NCBI GenBank assembly: GCA_012960835.1
Contig: DUAL01000314.1
Span: 1-10,251, forward strand
From: Flavobacteriales bacterium
Lineage (GTDB): Bacteria; Bacteroidota; Bacteroidia; Flavobacteriales; BACL11
Length of the DNA: 10,251 nucleotides
Direction of reading: 5' to 3'
The notes beneath the pieces were generated by a model. The model was not told the DNA's origin, searched no databases, and saw only the letters and a list, made by a program, of their open reading frames with translations. Below are positions 1 through 6,757 of the stretch, piece by piece. Position 1 is the first letter of the stretch. Each line of letters opens with the position of its first letter. Made by a program: the position numbers and the translations under genes.

Positions 1-1107
1 AGTTGGTGCCAAATAACCATCTGCCGTTCCTGTAGCTGCAATGTTATCATCTGACCAAATATGCATTCTAAATCCGTACTGGGTAGTATCTCCTACCAAT
101 GTTTCATCAAAAACAGCAACTTGTCCTTTGGAAAACATGGTACAATAATCATCATTTGTATAATCCATATAGTTCATAAACATTTCGCCTGCAGGATTTA
201 AAGAATCTGCCTGACATCCGTAAAAAGTACCAGATGGCAAACCAACATGCCAAGGAAACTTGGAAGGATTTGGGGTAGTAGGATCTGCTCCAGGATCAGT
301 AGTAAAGCCGTTTGAAGTATGTTGAGGTGGCGTATCAAAAACGCCATCATCTCCACAACTTCCACCACCACAATCCCAAGTATGACACAAACCAAGCCAA
401 TGCCCAACTTCATGGGTTAAAGTAGTGGACTGAATATCGTCCATTTCACCATATAATATCACTATCCCATCAGTTGACATACCGCCCCATGGGAATTGAG
501 CATACCCTAAAGTAGTTCCTGAATTATTTGAGTTAATTTTACTCACCACCCAAATATTTAAATACTGATAAGAGTTCCAATAACTCAACGATTTAACAAG
601 ATTATTTGGCTCCGTTCCATTTGTATATTCGGACTGAACCCTTACAATACCATTAGTAGAATTGCCCAAAGGGTCTAATCTTGCCAAGCGAAATTCTACA
701 TTTCCTACCCCCCTTAAAGCTGCAAAAATATCAGGAGTTTTCGGATAGCCACTTTGGAAGGCTAAGAATTTATTTGACTGCCCGTTAACATTCTTATTTA
801 GTGCATTCAATGCATTTTGTATATCAGAGTCAGAAATATTTGCATTTCCCATATTGTGAATGACATGCACAACAACAGGGATTATCCGCTTGCCTTCAAC
901 TGTTTTTTTCCTTACAATATTTTGTAAAAAAGTTTTATTTGATTTTTCTAATTCAGCATTTTGCTGCTCCAAACTCTTGTAGAAATCAGGATATTTATTC
1001 ATGTCATCTTGAAGATATCCTTTATACGAACCACAAACACCTTGCCCGAAAGAGATGCCTGATAAGAATAGTGTGCTAAAAATAAGGAATAAAATTCTTT
1101 GTTTCAT
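1..1107 (-). CDS. secreted M43 (pappalysin/cytophagalysin-type) zinc metalloprotease, C-terminus cut by window edge
   Basis: The reading frame is open from an ATG at 1107 to the window edge, giving 369 codons without a stop. Residues 1-21 form a signal peptide (MKQRILFLIF then a polar stretch ending SFGQ), so the protein should be exported. Residues 22-75 look like the propeptide region of this family. The zinc site is HEVGHWLGLCH at 232-242 (HExxHxxGxxH, metzincin type, with E233 as catalytic base), followed by HTW, a Cys/Gly-rich stretch and DTPP (258-261). The Met-turn is NYMDY at 312-316. This order is typical of peptidase family M43. The text between zinc site and Met-turn has cysteines at 246, 251 and 298. 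After the Met-turn comes SKGQVAVF, also usual for the family. By family knowledge such proteins often continue into PKD or fibronectin-like domains and a type IX secretion C-terminal domain, but that part lies outside the window. The substrate is unknown. Confidence 0.9.
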   Translation of the reverse strand, partial: MKQRILFLIFSTLFLSGISFGQGVCGSYKGYLQDDMNKYPDFYKSLEQQNAELEKSNKTFLQNIVRKKTVEGKRIIPVVVHVIHNMGNANISDSDIQNALNALNKNVNGQSNKFLAFQSGYPKTPDIFAALRGVGNVEFRLARLDPLGNSTNGIVRVQSEYTNGTEPNNLVKSLSYWNSYQYLNIWVVSKINSNNSGTTLGYAQFPWGGMSTDGIVILYGEMDDIQSTTLTHEVGHWLGLCHTWDCGGGSCGDDGVFDTPPQHTSNGFTTDPGADPTTPNPSKFPWHVGLPSGTFYGCQADSLNPAGEMFMNYMDYTNDDYCTMFSKGQVAVFDETLVGDTTQYGFRMHIWSDDNIAATGTADGYLAPT

Positions 1108-1136
1108 TTGTAGTAATGTTTTAAATTTCAAGGAAA

Positions 1137-1165
1137 CAAATATAGCAATTATCCTTTAAAAACAA
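1137..1165 (-). promoter_or_regulatory. Bacteroidota-type promoter of the M43 protease gene
   Basis: Read on the minus strand, TATATTTG (1144-1137) matches the phylum's -7 consensus TAnnTTTG. A TTG (1165-1163) lies 18 bases upstream of it, at the right distance for the -33 element. Transcription would start near 1130, leaving a leader of about 23 bases before the ATG at 1107. This gives the protease its own promoter although it follows lipA on the same strand. Confidence 0.6.
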
Positions 1166-1193
1166 TTAGTGAGAAATTGAAATAATAAAATTT

Positions 1194-2048
1194 CTAAAAA
1201 AGATGTTTCTCTGCATGATAAGAGGAGCGAACTAATGGACCACTTTCCACAAAGCGAAAACCCATTTCTAATCCTATTTCTTTTAGCTTTTGAAATTGTT
1301 GTGGATTTACAAATTCTACAACTTCCAAGTGTTTTGTAGTTGGTTGTAAGTATTGTCCCATAGTAAGTACAGACACCCATACCTCTCTTAAATCATGCAT
1401 TGTTTCTATAATTTCATTCTCTGTTTCTCCAAGACCGAGCATTATTCCAGATTTGGTTTTCATTCCTCCTTCTTTTAATATCTGAAGCGTTTTTAAGCTT
1501 CTATCATATTTTGCTTGTATGCGCACTTTTTTAGTGAGTCGCCTTACTGTTTCCAGATTGTGTGAAACAATTTCAGGTTTTACTTCTATTATTTTTTGAA
1601 TTTGATTGGCATTTGCTTTAAAGTCAGGAATCAAAGTTTCTAAAGTTGTAGTTGGGCTTATATTTCTAATCTCATTGATGGTCATGGCCCAAATTTCAGA
1701 CCCTCCATCTTGCAAATCGTCCCTGTCCACAGAGGTGATTACCGCATGTTTTACCTTCATTAAACGAATGGAGTCTGCCACTCTTTTGGGTTCGCTATAA
1801 TCAGCTGCTAAAGGGCGACCAGTTGCCACTGAGCAAAACCCGCAGGAGCGCGTGCAAATATTTCCTAAAATCATGAAAGTAGCCGTACCTTCTCCCCAAC
1901 ATTCTCCAATATTTGGGCAATGCCCACTTTCGCAAATGGTATGCAAACTATTGCCTTTTACAAGGGATTTTACTTGCTTGTAAGCTTTGCCTGTTGGTAG
2001 TTTTACCTTTAGCCAGTTTGGTTTTCGTAATGTAATTTGTTTTACCAT
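1194..2048 (-). CDS. lipA: lipoyl synthase LipA (radical SAM)
   Basis: LipA inserts two sulfur atoms at C6 and C8 of octanoyl groups bound to the lipoyl domains of 2-oxo acid dehydrogenases and the glycine cleavage H protein; it acts in the cytoplasm. The 284-residue protein shows both iron-sulfur sites. The auxiliary cluster motif CESGHCPNIGEC has C39, C44 and C50. The radical-SAM motif CTRSCGFC has C65, C69 and C72. The C-terminal RSSY motif is at 274-277; by family knowledge a serine in it ligates the auxiliary cluster. Other family marks are TSVDRDDL, SHNLETV, KSGIMLGLGE and MGQYLQPT. Length is slightly shorter than E. coli LipA at the N-terminus but normal for Bacteroidota. The ATG at 2048 lies inside the end of the upstream gene, with a 7-base overlap (ATGGTAA), which suggests translational coupling. 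No intrinsic terminator is evident after the stop. Confidence 0.97.
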   Translation of the reverse strand: MVKQITLRKPNWLKVKLPTGKAYKQVKSLVKGNSLHTICESGHCPNIGECWGEGTATFMILGNICTRSCGFCSVATGRPLAADYSEPKRVADSIRLMKVKHAVITSVDRDDLQDGGSEIWAMTINEIRNISPTTTLETLIPDFKANANQIQKIIEVKPEIVSHNLETVRRLTKKVRIQAKYDRSLKTLQILKEGGMKTKSGIMLGLGETENEIIETMHDLREVWVSVLTMGQYLQPTTKHLEVVEFVNPQQFQKLKEIGLEMGFRFVESGPLVRSSYHAEKHLF

Positions 2049-2821
2049 TTTTTACCGAAAAAGAAATTCATATTTATATAAAAGCTAAGAAAGGTTTTTT
2101 TGTTTTTGGTAATCGCCATAACGGGCAGTTCTTTCCCTAAAGCATCCCCAACTATGTCATTATTCCCAATTTTGAAAGCATCCAAACTAACACCAGCTTC
2201 AATGGAGCGAATAACATCATCTTTTTTGGAAAATTCAAAGCTAAATCCTGCTTTCAAATAGCTACCAACTTGCAATTGCATCTCATCAAATCCTTTAAAA
2301 TAGGAAGCACGACCATATATATTGTAAGGCGAATGCTCTACTGGGTTATATTTTTCAGTTTCTACATAAAACTCATTGGTGATGTCATCCGCATAAAGTA
2401 TCTCCAAATAAACTGGTTTCAAAAATGCCAAACTTACTCCTACTACCCCAACAGCACTCACCATAATACCTCCAAAATCTGGCTTGTCAAATAGAATAAG
2501 TTGCTTACCAAAACCGCTTCTTAAAAGAAAAGTAGAATTTTGTTTGCCATAATCGTATCCTTTGGAATCGCTAAAAAAAGTATTGATGGTTTTTACTTGT
2601 TTGGGGTGCTTCATGCTAACAATGTCTAGCTCCAAAAAATGTTGCCATTTTACATTTTCGTTCCAAACTCTTCTACCGTGAACTCCCCATCCTAAAGAAT
2701 GCACATTCACCCCAAAATTTCTTTCATGTTTGTATAAAATCTTTTTAGTGCGTTTTAGTGGTTCTTGCGAAAAAACAAAATAGGGGATAAAAAACAATAA
2801 CATGAAGTAGGTTTTCTTCAT
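2042..2821 (-). CDS. exported protein of unknown function, probable outer-membrane beta-barrel
   Basis: I do not recognise a named family. The 259-residue product begins with a signal peptide (MKKTYFMLLFFIPYFVFS, then QEP), so it is exported. The mature part has many alternating aromatic/hydrophobic stretches, for example around residues 34-46 (NFGVNVHSLGWGVHG), 92-130 and 165-195, and ends with a strand-like segment rich in Phe closing in a terminal Trp. This resembles a small outer-membrane beta-barrel of the type annotated in many Bacteroidota genomes as hypothetical. It has no lipobox and no catalytic motif that I can see. It starts 17 bases after the small lipoprotein gene and overlaps lipA by 7 bases, so all three are probably cotranscribed. 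A link to lipoate metabolism is not implied by the sequence; the pairing may only be shared transcription. The export call is firm, the barrel call is inference. Confidence 0.8.
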   Translation of the reverse strand: MKKTYFMLLFFIPYFVFSQEPLKRTKKILYKHERNFGVNVHSLGWGVHGRRVWNENVKWQHFLELDIVSMKHPKQVKTINTFFSDSKGYDYGKQNSTFLLRSGFGKQLILFDKPDFGGIMVSAVGVVGVSLAFLKPVYLEILYADDITNEFYVETEKYNPVEHSPYNIYGRASYFKGFDEMQLQVGSYLKAGFSFEFSKKDDVIRSIEAGVSLDAFKIGNNDIVGDALGKELPVMAITKNKKTFLSFYINMNFFFGKKW

Positions 2822-2838
2822 ATAAATAGATTGAAAAA

Positions 2839-2961
2839 TTAGACCTTTACTTCAGTATTTTTATCCATACTCCCTTCACCAGGACAGTTCTCATAAATAC
2901 CACAGGAACTAAGAGAAAAAAGAAAAAGGAGAAATAGAGAAACAAAAAATAATTTTTTCAT
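2839..2961 (-). CDS. very small lipoprotein (40 residues), function unknown
   Basis: The chosen start at 2961 gives a 40-residue product with a textbook lipoprotein signal: MKKLFFVSLF, a hydrophobic core, and lipobox LSSC with the acylated cysteine at C20. The mature peptide is only about 21 residues (CGIYENCPGEGS at its start) and has a second cysteine at residue 26. The frame stays open upstream to an ATG at 3042, but that would put 27 charged and polar residues before the signal peptide and would run through the -7 box at 2985-2978. The shorter start is therefore preferred. It is the first gene of the operon with the putative outer-membrane protein and lipA. Small lipoproteins of this kind are common in Bacteroidota and mostly uncharacterised. 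An outer- or inner-membrane location cannot be told from sequence. Confidence 0.72.
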   Translation of the reverse strand: MKKLFFVSLFLLFLFSLSSCGIYENCPGEGSMDKNTEVKV

Positions 2962-2977
2962 GTTTTGTAATTTGGAG

Positions 2978-2985
2978 CAAAAATA
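2978..2985 (-). promoter_or_regulatory. -7 box for the lipoprotein / outer-membrane protein / lipA operon
   Basis: On the minus strand TATTTTTG fits the TAnnTTTG consensus. Transcription would start near 2971, about 10 bases before the ATG at 2961, so the leader would be very short. The -33 region is AT-rich without a clear TTTG, so this call rests on the -7 box and on position. Confidence 0.42.
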
Positions 2986-3029
2986 AGCATTTATATAGTT
3001 AAAATACCTCTTTTCGCTATTAGATTTTT

Positions 3030-3037
3030 TATCTTTG
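3030..3037 (+). promoter_or_regulatory. -7 box for the ung operon
   Basis: TATCTTTG at 3030-3037 matches TAnnTTTG. The expected start of transcription near 3044 leaves about 15 bases before the ung ATG at 3059. A T-rich run (3011-3014) lies where the -33 element should be but is not a clean TTTG. The divergent region between this gene and the small lipoprotein is 97 bases and thus holds two back-to-back promoters. Confidence 0.5.
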
Positions 3038-3058
3038 AACAATACTTTTTAATAACAA

Positions 3059-3736
3059 ATGGAAAATATAAATCCGGAAATTGAACAAAGCTGGAAAGTG
3101 GTATTATTAAAGGAGTTTAATAAAGATTATTTTATAAAATTAAAACAATTTTTGCTGGATGAAAAAAAACACCATAGTATTTACCCTAAAGGGAAAGACA
3201 TCTTTAATGCTTTTAATTATACGTCTTTTGACAGGGTGAAAGTGGTAATTTTAGGGCAAGATCCTTATCATGGAATGGGGCAAGCACATGGATTATCCTT
3301 TTCAGTACCTGATGGCGTAAAGCAGCCGCCATCACTCAAAAATATTTTTAAAGAAATAGCTTCTGATTTGAATTTACCACTTCCTGAAACTGGGAATTTA
3401 TCTCCTTGGGCAACGCAAGGGGTGTTGCTTTTAAACGCTACTTTGAGTGTGCGAGTAAAGCAAGCGGGTTCACATCAAAAAAAGGGGTGGGAAGAATTTA
3501 CTGATTCCGTAATTCAAAATATTTCCCAGAAAAAAGAAGGTGTAATATTTTTACTTTGGGGGCGTTTTGCTCAAGATAAAGCAGAACTTATTGATAAAAA
3601 CAAACATCACATTTTGACTGCCCCTCACCCCTCTCCTTTTTCGGTTTACAGAGGTTTTTTTGGCTGCAAGCATTTTTCAAAAACCAATAAATTATTGGCC
3701 GAGCAGGGATTAAAAGAAATTGATTGGAAGATATGA
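3059..3736 (+). CDS. ung: uracil-DNA glycosylase, family 1
   Basis: Ung removes uracil from DNA, produced by cytosine deamination or dUTP incorporation, and so starts base excision repair. The 225-residue protein has the full family-1 set: the water-activating motif GQDPYH at 66-71 (catalytic D68, with Y70 lining the pocket), F81 in GLSFSVP for base stacking, the uracil-reading asparagine N126 in LLLNA, and HPSPFS at 190-195 with catalytic H190 and the minor-groove loop. Length is normal (E. coli 229). All key residues are present, so it should be active. It is the first gene of a six-gene same-strand run. Its stop overlaps the start of the next gene as ATGA, which suggests coupled translation with an L,D-transpeptidase, an unrelated function. 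Confidence 0.97.
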   Translation: MENINPEIEQSWKVVLLKEFNKDYFIKLKQFLLDEKKHHSIYPKGKDIFNAFNYTSFDRVKVVILGQDPYHGMGQAHGLSFSVPDGVKQPPSLKNIFKEIASDLNLPLPETGNLSPWATQGVLLLNATLSVRVKQAGSHQKKGWEEFTDSVIQNISQKKEGVIFLLWGRFAQDKAELIDKNKHHILTAPHPSPFSVYRGFFGCKHFSKTNKLLAEQGLKEIDWKI

Positions 3737-4326
3737 TAAAAAGAATTTTACTTATAACATTTTTATTTTTTGCATTGGCTTGTTTTGGGCAAGAGCAGAT
3801 GATAGAAATAGCAAAAAATTACATAGAAAATAAATGCGACAAAAGCTTTGATGAAGTTTTGTTGGTAAGTGTAAAGGATCAAAAAATGTATCATACTAAG
3901 CAAGGGAAAGTGTTAAGTGAGTATGTGATTTCAAGTTCAGTATATGGAGAAGGAAGCAAGGATGGAAGCAACAAAACACCTCTTGGATTGCACAAAGTAA
4001 AATCAAAATTTGGCGACAAAACGCCAATAAATGGTAAAATGATTGGTAGGGTTTTTTATGGTAAAATCGCGACTATATATACAGGCAATACCAAAAGCAA
4101 AACAGATGATGTATTAAGTAGAATACTTTGGTTGGAGGGAATGGAAGAAGGATTAAATAAAGGAGAGGGAATTGACTCCTACTCGCGCTACATTTACATC
4201 CACGGCACCTCAGAAGAGGGGCAACTAGGCAAGCCCGCCTCACACGGCTGTATAAGAATGAAAAATAAAGAAGTAATAGAGTTGTACGAGAAAATTAAAA
4301 TTGGTACATTAGTGCTTATTTTATAA
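3733..4326 (+). CDS. exported L,D-transpeptidase (YkuD domain) family protein
   Basis: YkuD-fold enzymes use a cysteine to form 3-3 peptidoglycan cross-links, attach proteins to peptidoglycan, or cleave such bonds. The 197-residue product has a signal peptide (MIKRILLITF, then a core ending ACFGQ), so it acts in the periplasm. The catalytic domain covers about 42-195. The active-site motif is HGTS at 157-160 and SHGCIRM at 170-176, giving H157, H171, nucleophile C173 and R175, all intact. A TPLG segment at 82-85 also fits the family. The ATG at 3733 forms a 4-base ATGA overlap with the ung stop; an in-frame TTG at 3724 is possible but would only add three residues before the signal peptide. 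C17 is preceded by ALA, a poor lipobox, so type I cleavage before Q20 seems likelier. Codons 150-176 are much more GC-rich than the rest of the gene (see findings). The exact reaction cannot be told from sequence. Confidence 0.9.
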   Translation: MIKRILLITFLFFALACFGQEQMIEIAKNYIENKCDKSFDEVLLVSVKDQKMYHTKQGKVLSEYVISSSVYGEGSKDGSNKTPLGLHKVKSKFGDKTPINGKMIGRVFYGKIATIYTGNTKSKTDDVLSRILWLEGMEEGLNKGEGIDSYSRYIYIHGTSEEGQLGKPASHGCIRMKNKEVIELYEKIKIGTLVLIL

Positions 4327-4341
4327 TTCAAAAAAATACTT

Positions 4342-5451
4342 ATGGAATATTTAGTTTTAATTGTTTTAGTTGCCGGATTTGCTTTGGTTTATTTTAAAAA
4401 AGCAGAAGTCAAAAATGAAAATTCACCAGAACTTTTATTACAATTGAATGATGCTTTGCGCAAAGAAATTCAGGAAATAAGAAAAGAGGTTGGGGATAAT
4501 GCCGAAAAAGGGCGAAAAGAAATTGAAACAAAATTGCAAGACATCAATAAAGGGATTAGCACTTTTCAAGAAAGCTCCAAAGAAGACATGCAAAAGCAAT
4601 TTGCATCATCCAATAAAGTAATAAAGGAAGTGACGGCTGAGCTGGAAAAAATAAAAGGCACCAATGAGCAAGTATTGGGTTTTGCCAACCAAATGAAAAC
4701 CTTAGAGAAAATTTTAGGAAACCAAAAACAAAGAGGAATCTTGGGTGAGATTCAACTGCAAAATCTTTTGGCAAATGTATTACCTCCTGAGCTTTTTCAG
4801 ATGGAATATCATTTTGAAAATGGAGAGGCAGTTGATGCTATTGTAAGGGTTGGGGATTTTATCATCCCGATTGACGCAAAATTCTCATTGGACAACTACA
4901 ACAAAATGATTGAAAGTAGCGACAAGGCGGAAATAGCGGAATTGGAAAAGAAATTTAAAAAAGACATAGCGCTAAGAATTGAGGAAACTTCAAAATATAT
5001 TAGGCCAAACGAAAAGACTACCGATTACGCTTATATGTTTATTCCGGCTGACGGAATGTATCAGGATTTACTAAACAGCCGAGTGGGCTCTCTACAAATA
5101 AATTCAAAGGACTTAGTGGAACATGCTTACAGCAAAAAAGTGATGATAGTATCTCCCATGAGTTTGTTCCCCATGTTGCAAATAACCGTAAAAGCCCTTC
5201 ACAACTTAAAAGTAGAAAAATCGATTGAAGATATTTTGAAAAATATCAATAAATTAACGAACCATTTGAATGCCTATAAAGATTCGCATGACAGGTTAGG
5301 AAAAACAATTGGAACGGTGGTAAATCATTACAATAGTGCATCTAATGAATTTAAAAAAATCGACAAAGATGTTACCAAAATTTCAGGAGGAGAAAGCAGT
5401 ATAGATTTTGAACCTCAATTGCTTGACAAACCAAATATTAATGAAGAATAG
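4342..5451 (+). CDS. rmuC: RmuC family protein (DNA recombination/rearrangement-limiting)
   Basis: RmuC proteins limit genome rearrangements in E. coli and carry a predicted nuclease-like core; their biochemical role is still poorly defined. The 369-residue protein has an N-terminal membrane anchor (residues 2-18), a charged coiled-coil region (about 28-128) and then the RmuC domain. Family marks are RGILGEIQLQNLL at 131-143, D165 and the D-x-K-like PIDAKF at 176-181 (the predicted PD-(D/E)XK site), YMFIPADGMY at 231-240, and VMIVSPMSLFPML at 267-279. The C-terminus from about 300 is again helical. Length is shorter than E. coli RmuC (475) mainly in the coiled coil, which is common in Bacteroidota. 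It follows the transpeptidase gene after 15 bases and overlaps the next gene by 11 bases. Confidence 0.93.
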   Translation: MEYLVLIVLVAGFALVYFKKAEVKNENSPELLLQLNDALRKEIQEIRKEVGDNAEKGRKEIETKLQDINKGISTFQESSKEDMQKQFASSNKVIKEVTAELEKIKGTNEQVLGFANQMKTLEKILGNQKQRGILGEIQLQNLLANVLPPELFQMEYHFENGEAVDAIVRVGDFIIPIDAKFSLDNYNKMIESSDKAEIAELEKKFKKDIALRIEETSKYIRPNEKTTDYAYMFIPADGMYQDLLNSRVGSLQINSKDLVEHAYSKKVMIVSPMSLFPMLQITVKALHNLKVEKSIEDILKNINKLTNHLNAYKDSHDRLGKTIGTVVNHYNSASNEFKKIDKDVTKISGGESSIDFEPQLLDKPNINEE

Positions 5452-6757
5452 TCTACTTTATTTCTTCCTCATCCTTTTGCTTAGTGGCTGTATTTTTGGC
5501 AAGAAAAACAACTTACAAAATCGTGCTTTTATTTATTCTGAAAACCTAAAACAAGCGCAACCCTTTTTTAAAGTTTATAACGATAGCAAAACTACAAGCA
5601 CACTTTATTGCAACATAAAAACAAGCGATTTTTTGAGTATTTATTCTTCAAGTGAAAAGCAAAATAAAATCAATTACATTTTGACAGGAAATTTGTATTT
5701 GGATGGGGAAGGTTTTGCTGTGGATAGTTTTAGCATAAGTAAAAATATAGCGACTGATACCATTAAAGAAATAAGCGAAAAAATAAGTTTGCAAACCAAG
5801 GAGGGAGAAAAATATCTGCTGAAAATAAAATTAATAGACAATCATAAAATAAGCACAACAAATCATAGCATTAGTATAGACAAAACCAATAGCAATAAGG
5901 ATGATTATTTGGTTTTTAATAAAAAGAATAGATTGCAATTTAGTAACTATTTTAACATTTCGGACAGCCTTTTTATCCAAAATAATACAAAGCAAAAAAA
6001 ACTTTTTATAAAATATTATAATGATTATTTCCCTTTGGCAAAACCACCATTTTCAGTGGGAGAAGTAAAGTCAAAAGAAATTATGGTAGATAAAATTTTT
6101 CCACTTATAAGCGACACCACTTTCTTTATTCTGCCAATAAATAAAAAAGGCATTTATCAAATTTTGGAGAATGAAAATACAGAAAATGGAATGAGTATTC
6201 TGGCATTTGAAAATGATTTTCCAAAAACAACTTTTGCAAAAGACATGATTACTCCTTTAAAATACATTTGTACAAATGAAGAATTTTTGCAGCTAAACGA
6301 AATCAAAAACCAAAAAATAGCAATAGATAAATTTTGGCTCAGCAGAACAAAAGGTGAAAAAGGACAAGCCAAAAAAATTATTAATACTTTTTACAAAAGA
6401 GTAGAAGATGCCAATACTTTTTTTACCTCTTATAAAGCGGGCTGGAAAACCGATAGAGGAATGATAATGATTATCTTTGGCGCTCCAAATATTATTTACC
6501 AAAGCAAAGAGGGAGAGAGTTGGATTTATGGCGAAAAGAACAATGCTTTCTCATTAAATTTTACTTTTACCAAAATGGAAAACAAATTTACCAATAACGA
6601 TTATCAACTGAACCGTTCTCTCTATTTCAAAAATATTTGGAATACCGCCCAAAATGCTTGGCGAGACGGACATGCGTATTCGGATATGGATATTAAAGAA
6701 AAAATATATGAACAGGAAAGAAGACAAAGACAAAGCCAACTTTATTTTTGGTATTAG
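5441..6757 (+). CDS. GWxTD-domain lipoprotein, function unknown
   Basis: The ATG at 5441 gives a 438-residue protein with a clear lipoprotein signal: MKNSLLYFFL, hydrophobic core, lipobox LSGC with C17. A TTG at 5408 in the same frame would put 11 polar residues in front and is rejected. Residues 18 to about 285 are Lys/Asn-rich, look like successive beta-sandwich material, and match no family I can name. The C-terminal part (about 295-438) is the GWxTD domain of Bacteroidota proteins: FWLSRTKG from F298, FYKRVEDAN, the signature GWKTDRG at 334-340, IIFGAPN, and SWIYG with W361. The function of this domain is not established. The protein should be membrane-anchored and periplasmic or surface-exposed. 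It overlaps rmuC by 11 bases and rlmB by 50 bases, so it is firmly in the operon. Its codon composition is extremely AT-rich. Confidence 0.9.
   Translation: MKNSLLYFFLILLLSGCIFGKKNNLQNRAFIYSENLKQAQPFFKVYNDSKTTSTLYCNIKTSDFLSIYSSSEKQNKINYILTGNLYLDGEGFAVDSFSISKNIATDTIKEISEKISLQTKEGEKYLLKIKLIDNHKISTTNHSISIDKTNSNKDDYLVFNKKNRLQFSNYFNISDSLFIQNNTKQKKLFIKYYNDYFPLAKPPFSVGEVKSKEIMVDKIFPLISDTTFFILPINKKGIYQILENENTENGMSILAFENDFPKTTFAKDMITPLKYICTNEEFLQLNEIKNQKIAIDKFWLSRTKGEKGQAKKIINTFYKRVEDANTFFTSYKAGWKTDRGMIMIIFGAPNIIYQSKEGESWIYGEKNNAFSLNFTFTKMENKFTNNDYQLNRSLYFKNIWNTAQNAWRDGHAYSDMDIKEKIYEQERRQRQSQLYFWY

Noticed and set aside
1172..1195. Inverted repeat AGAAATT / AATTTCT with a 10-base loop just after the lipA stop, a possible terminator.
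   Set aside because: The stem is 7 pairs and almost all A-T, no T-run follows in the lipA direction, and it runs straight into the -33 region of the protease promoter.
1156..1380. Short minus-strand frame with an ATG over the lipA 3' end.
   Set aside because: It is out of frame with the intact lipA gene and has no family features; a shadow frame.
3724..3732. TTG start for the L,D-transpeptidase gene three codons before the ATG.
   Set aside because: The ATG at 3733 gives a normal signal peptide and the usual ATGA overlap with ung.
5408..5440. TTG start for the GWxTD lipoprotein gene, 17 bases after an AGGAGG at 5385-5390.
   Set aside because: The added 11 residues would spoil the lipoprotein signal; the AGGAGG encodes part of RmuC and Shine-Dalgarno use is rare in this phylum.
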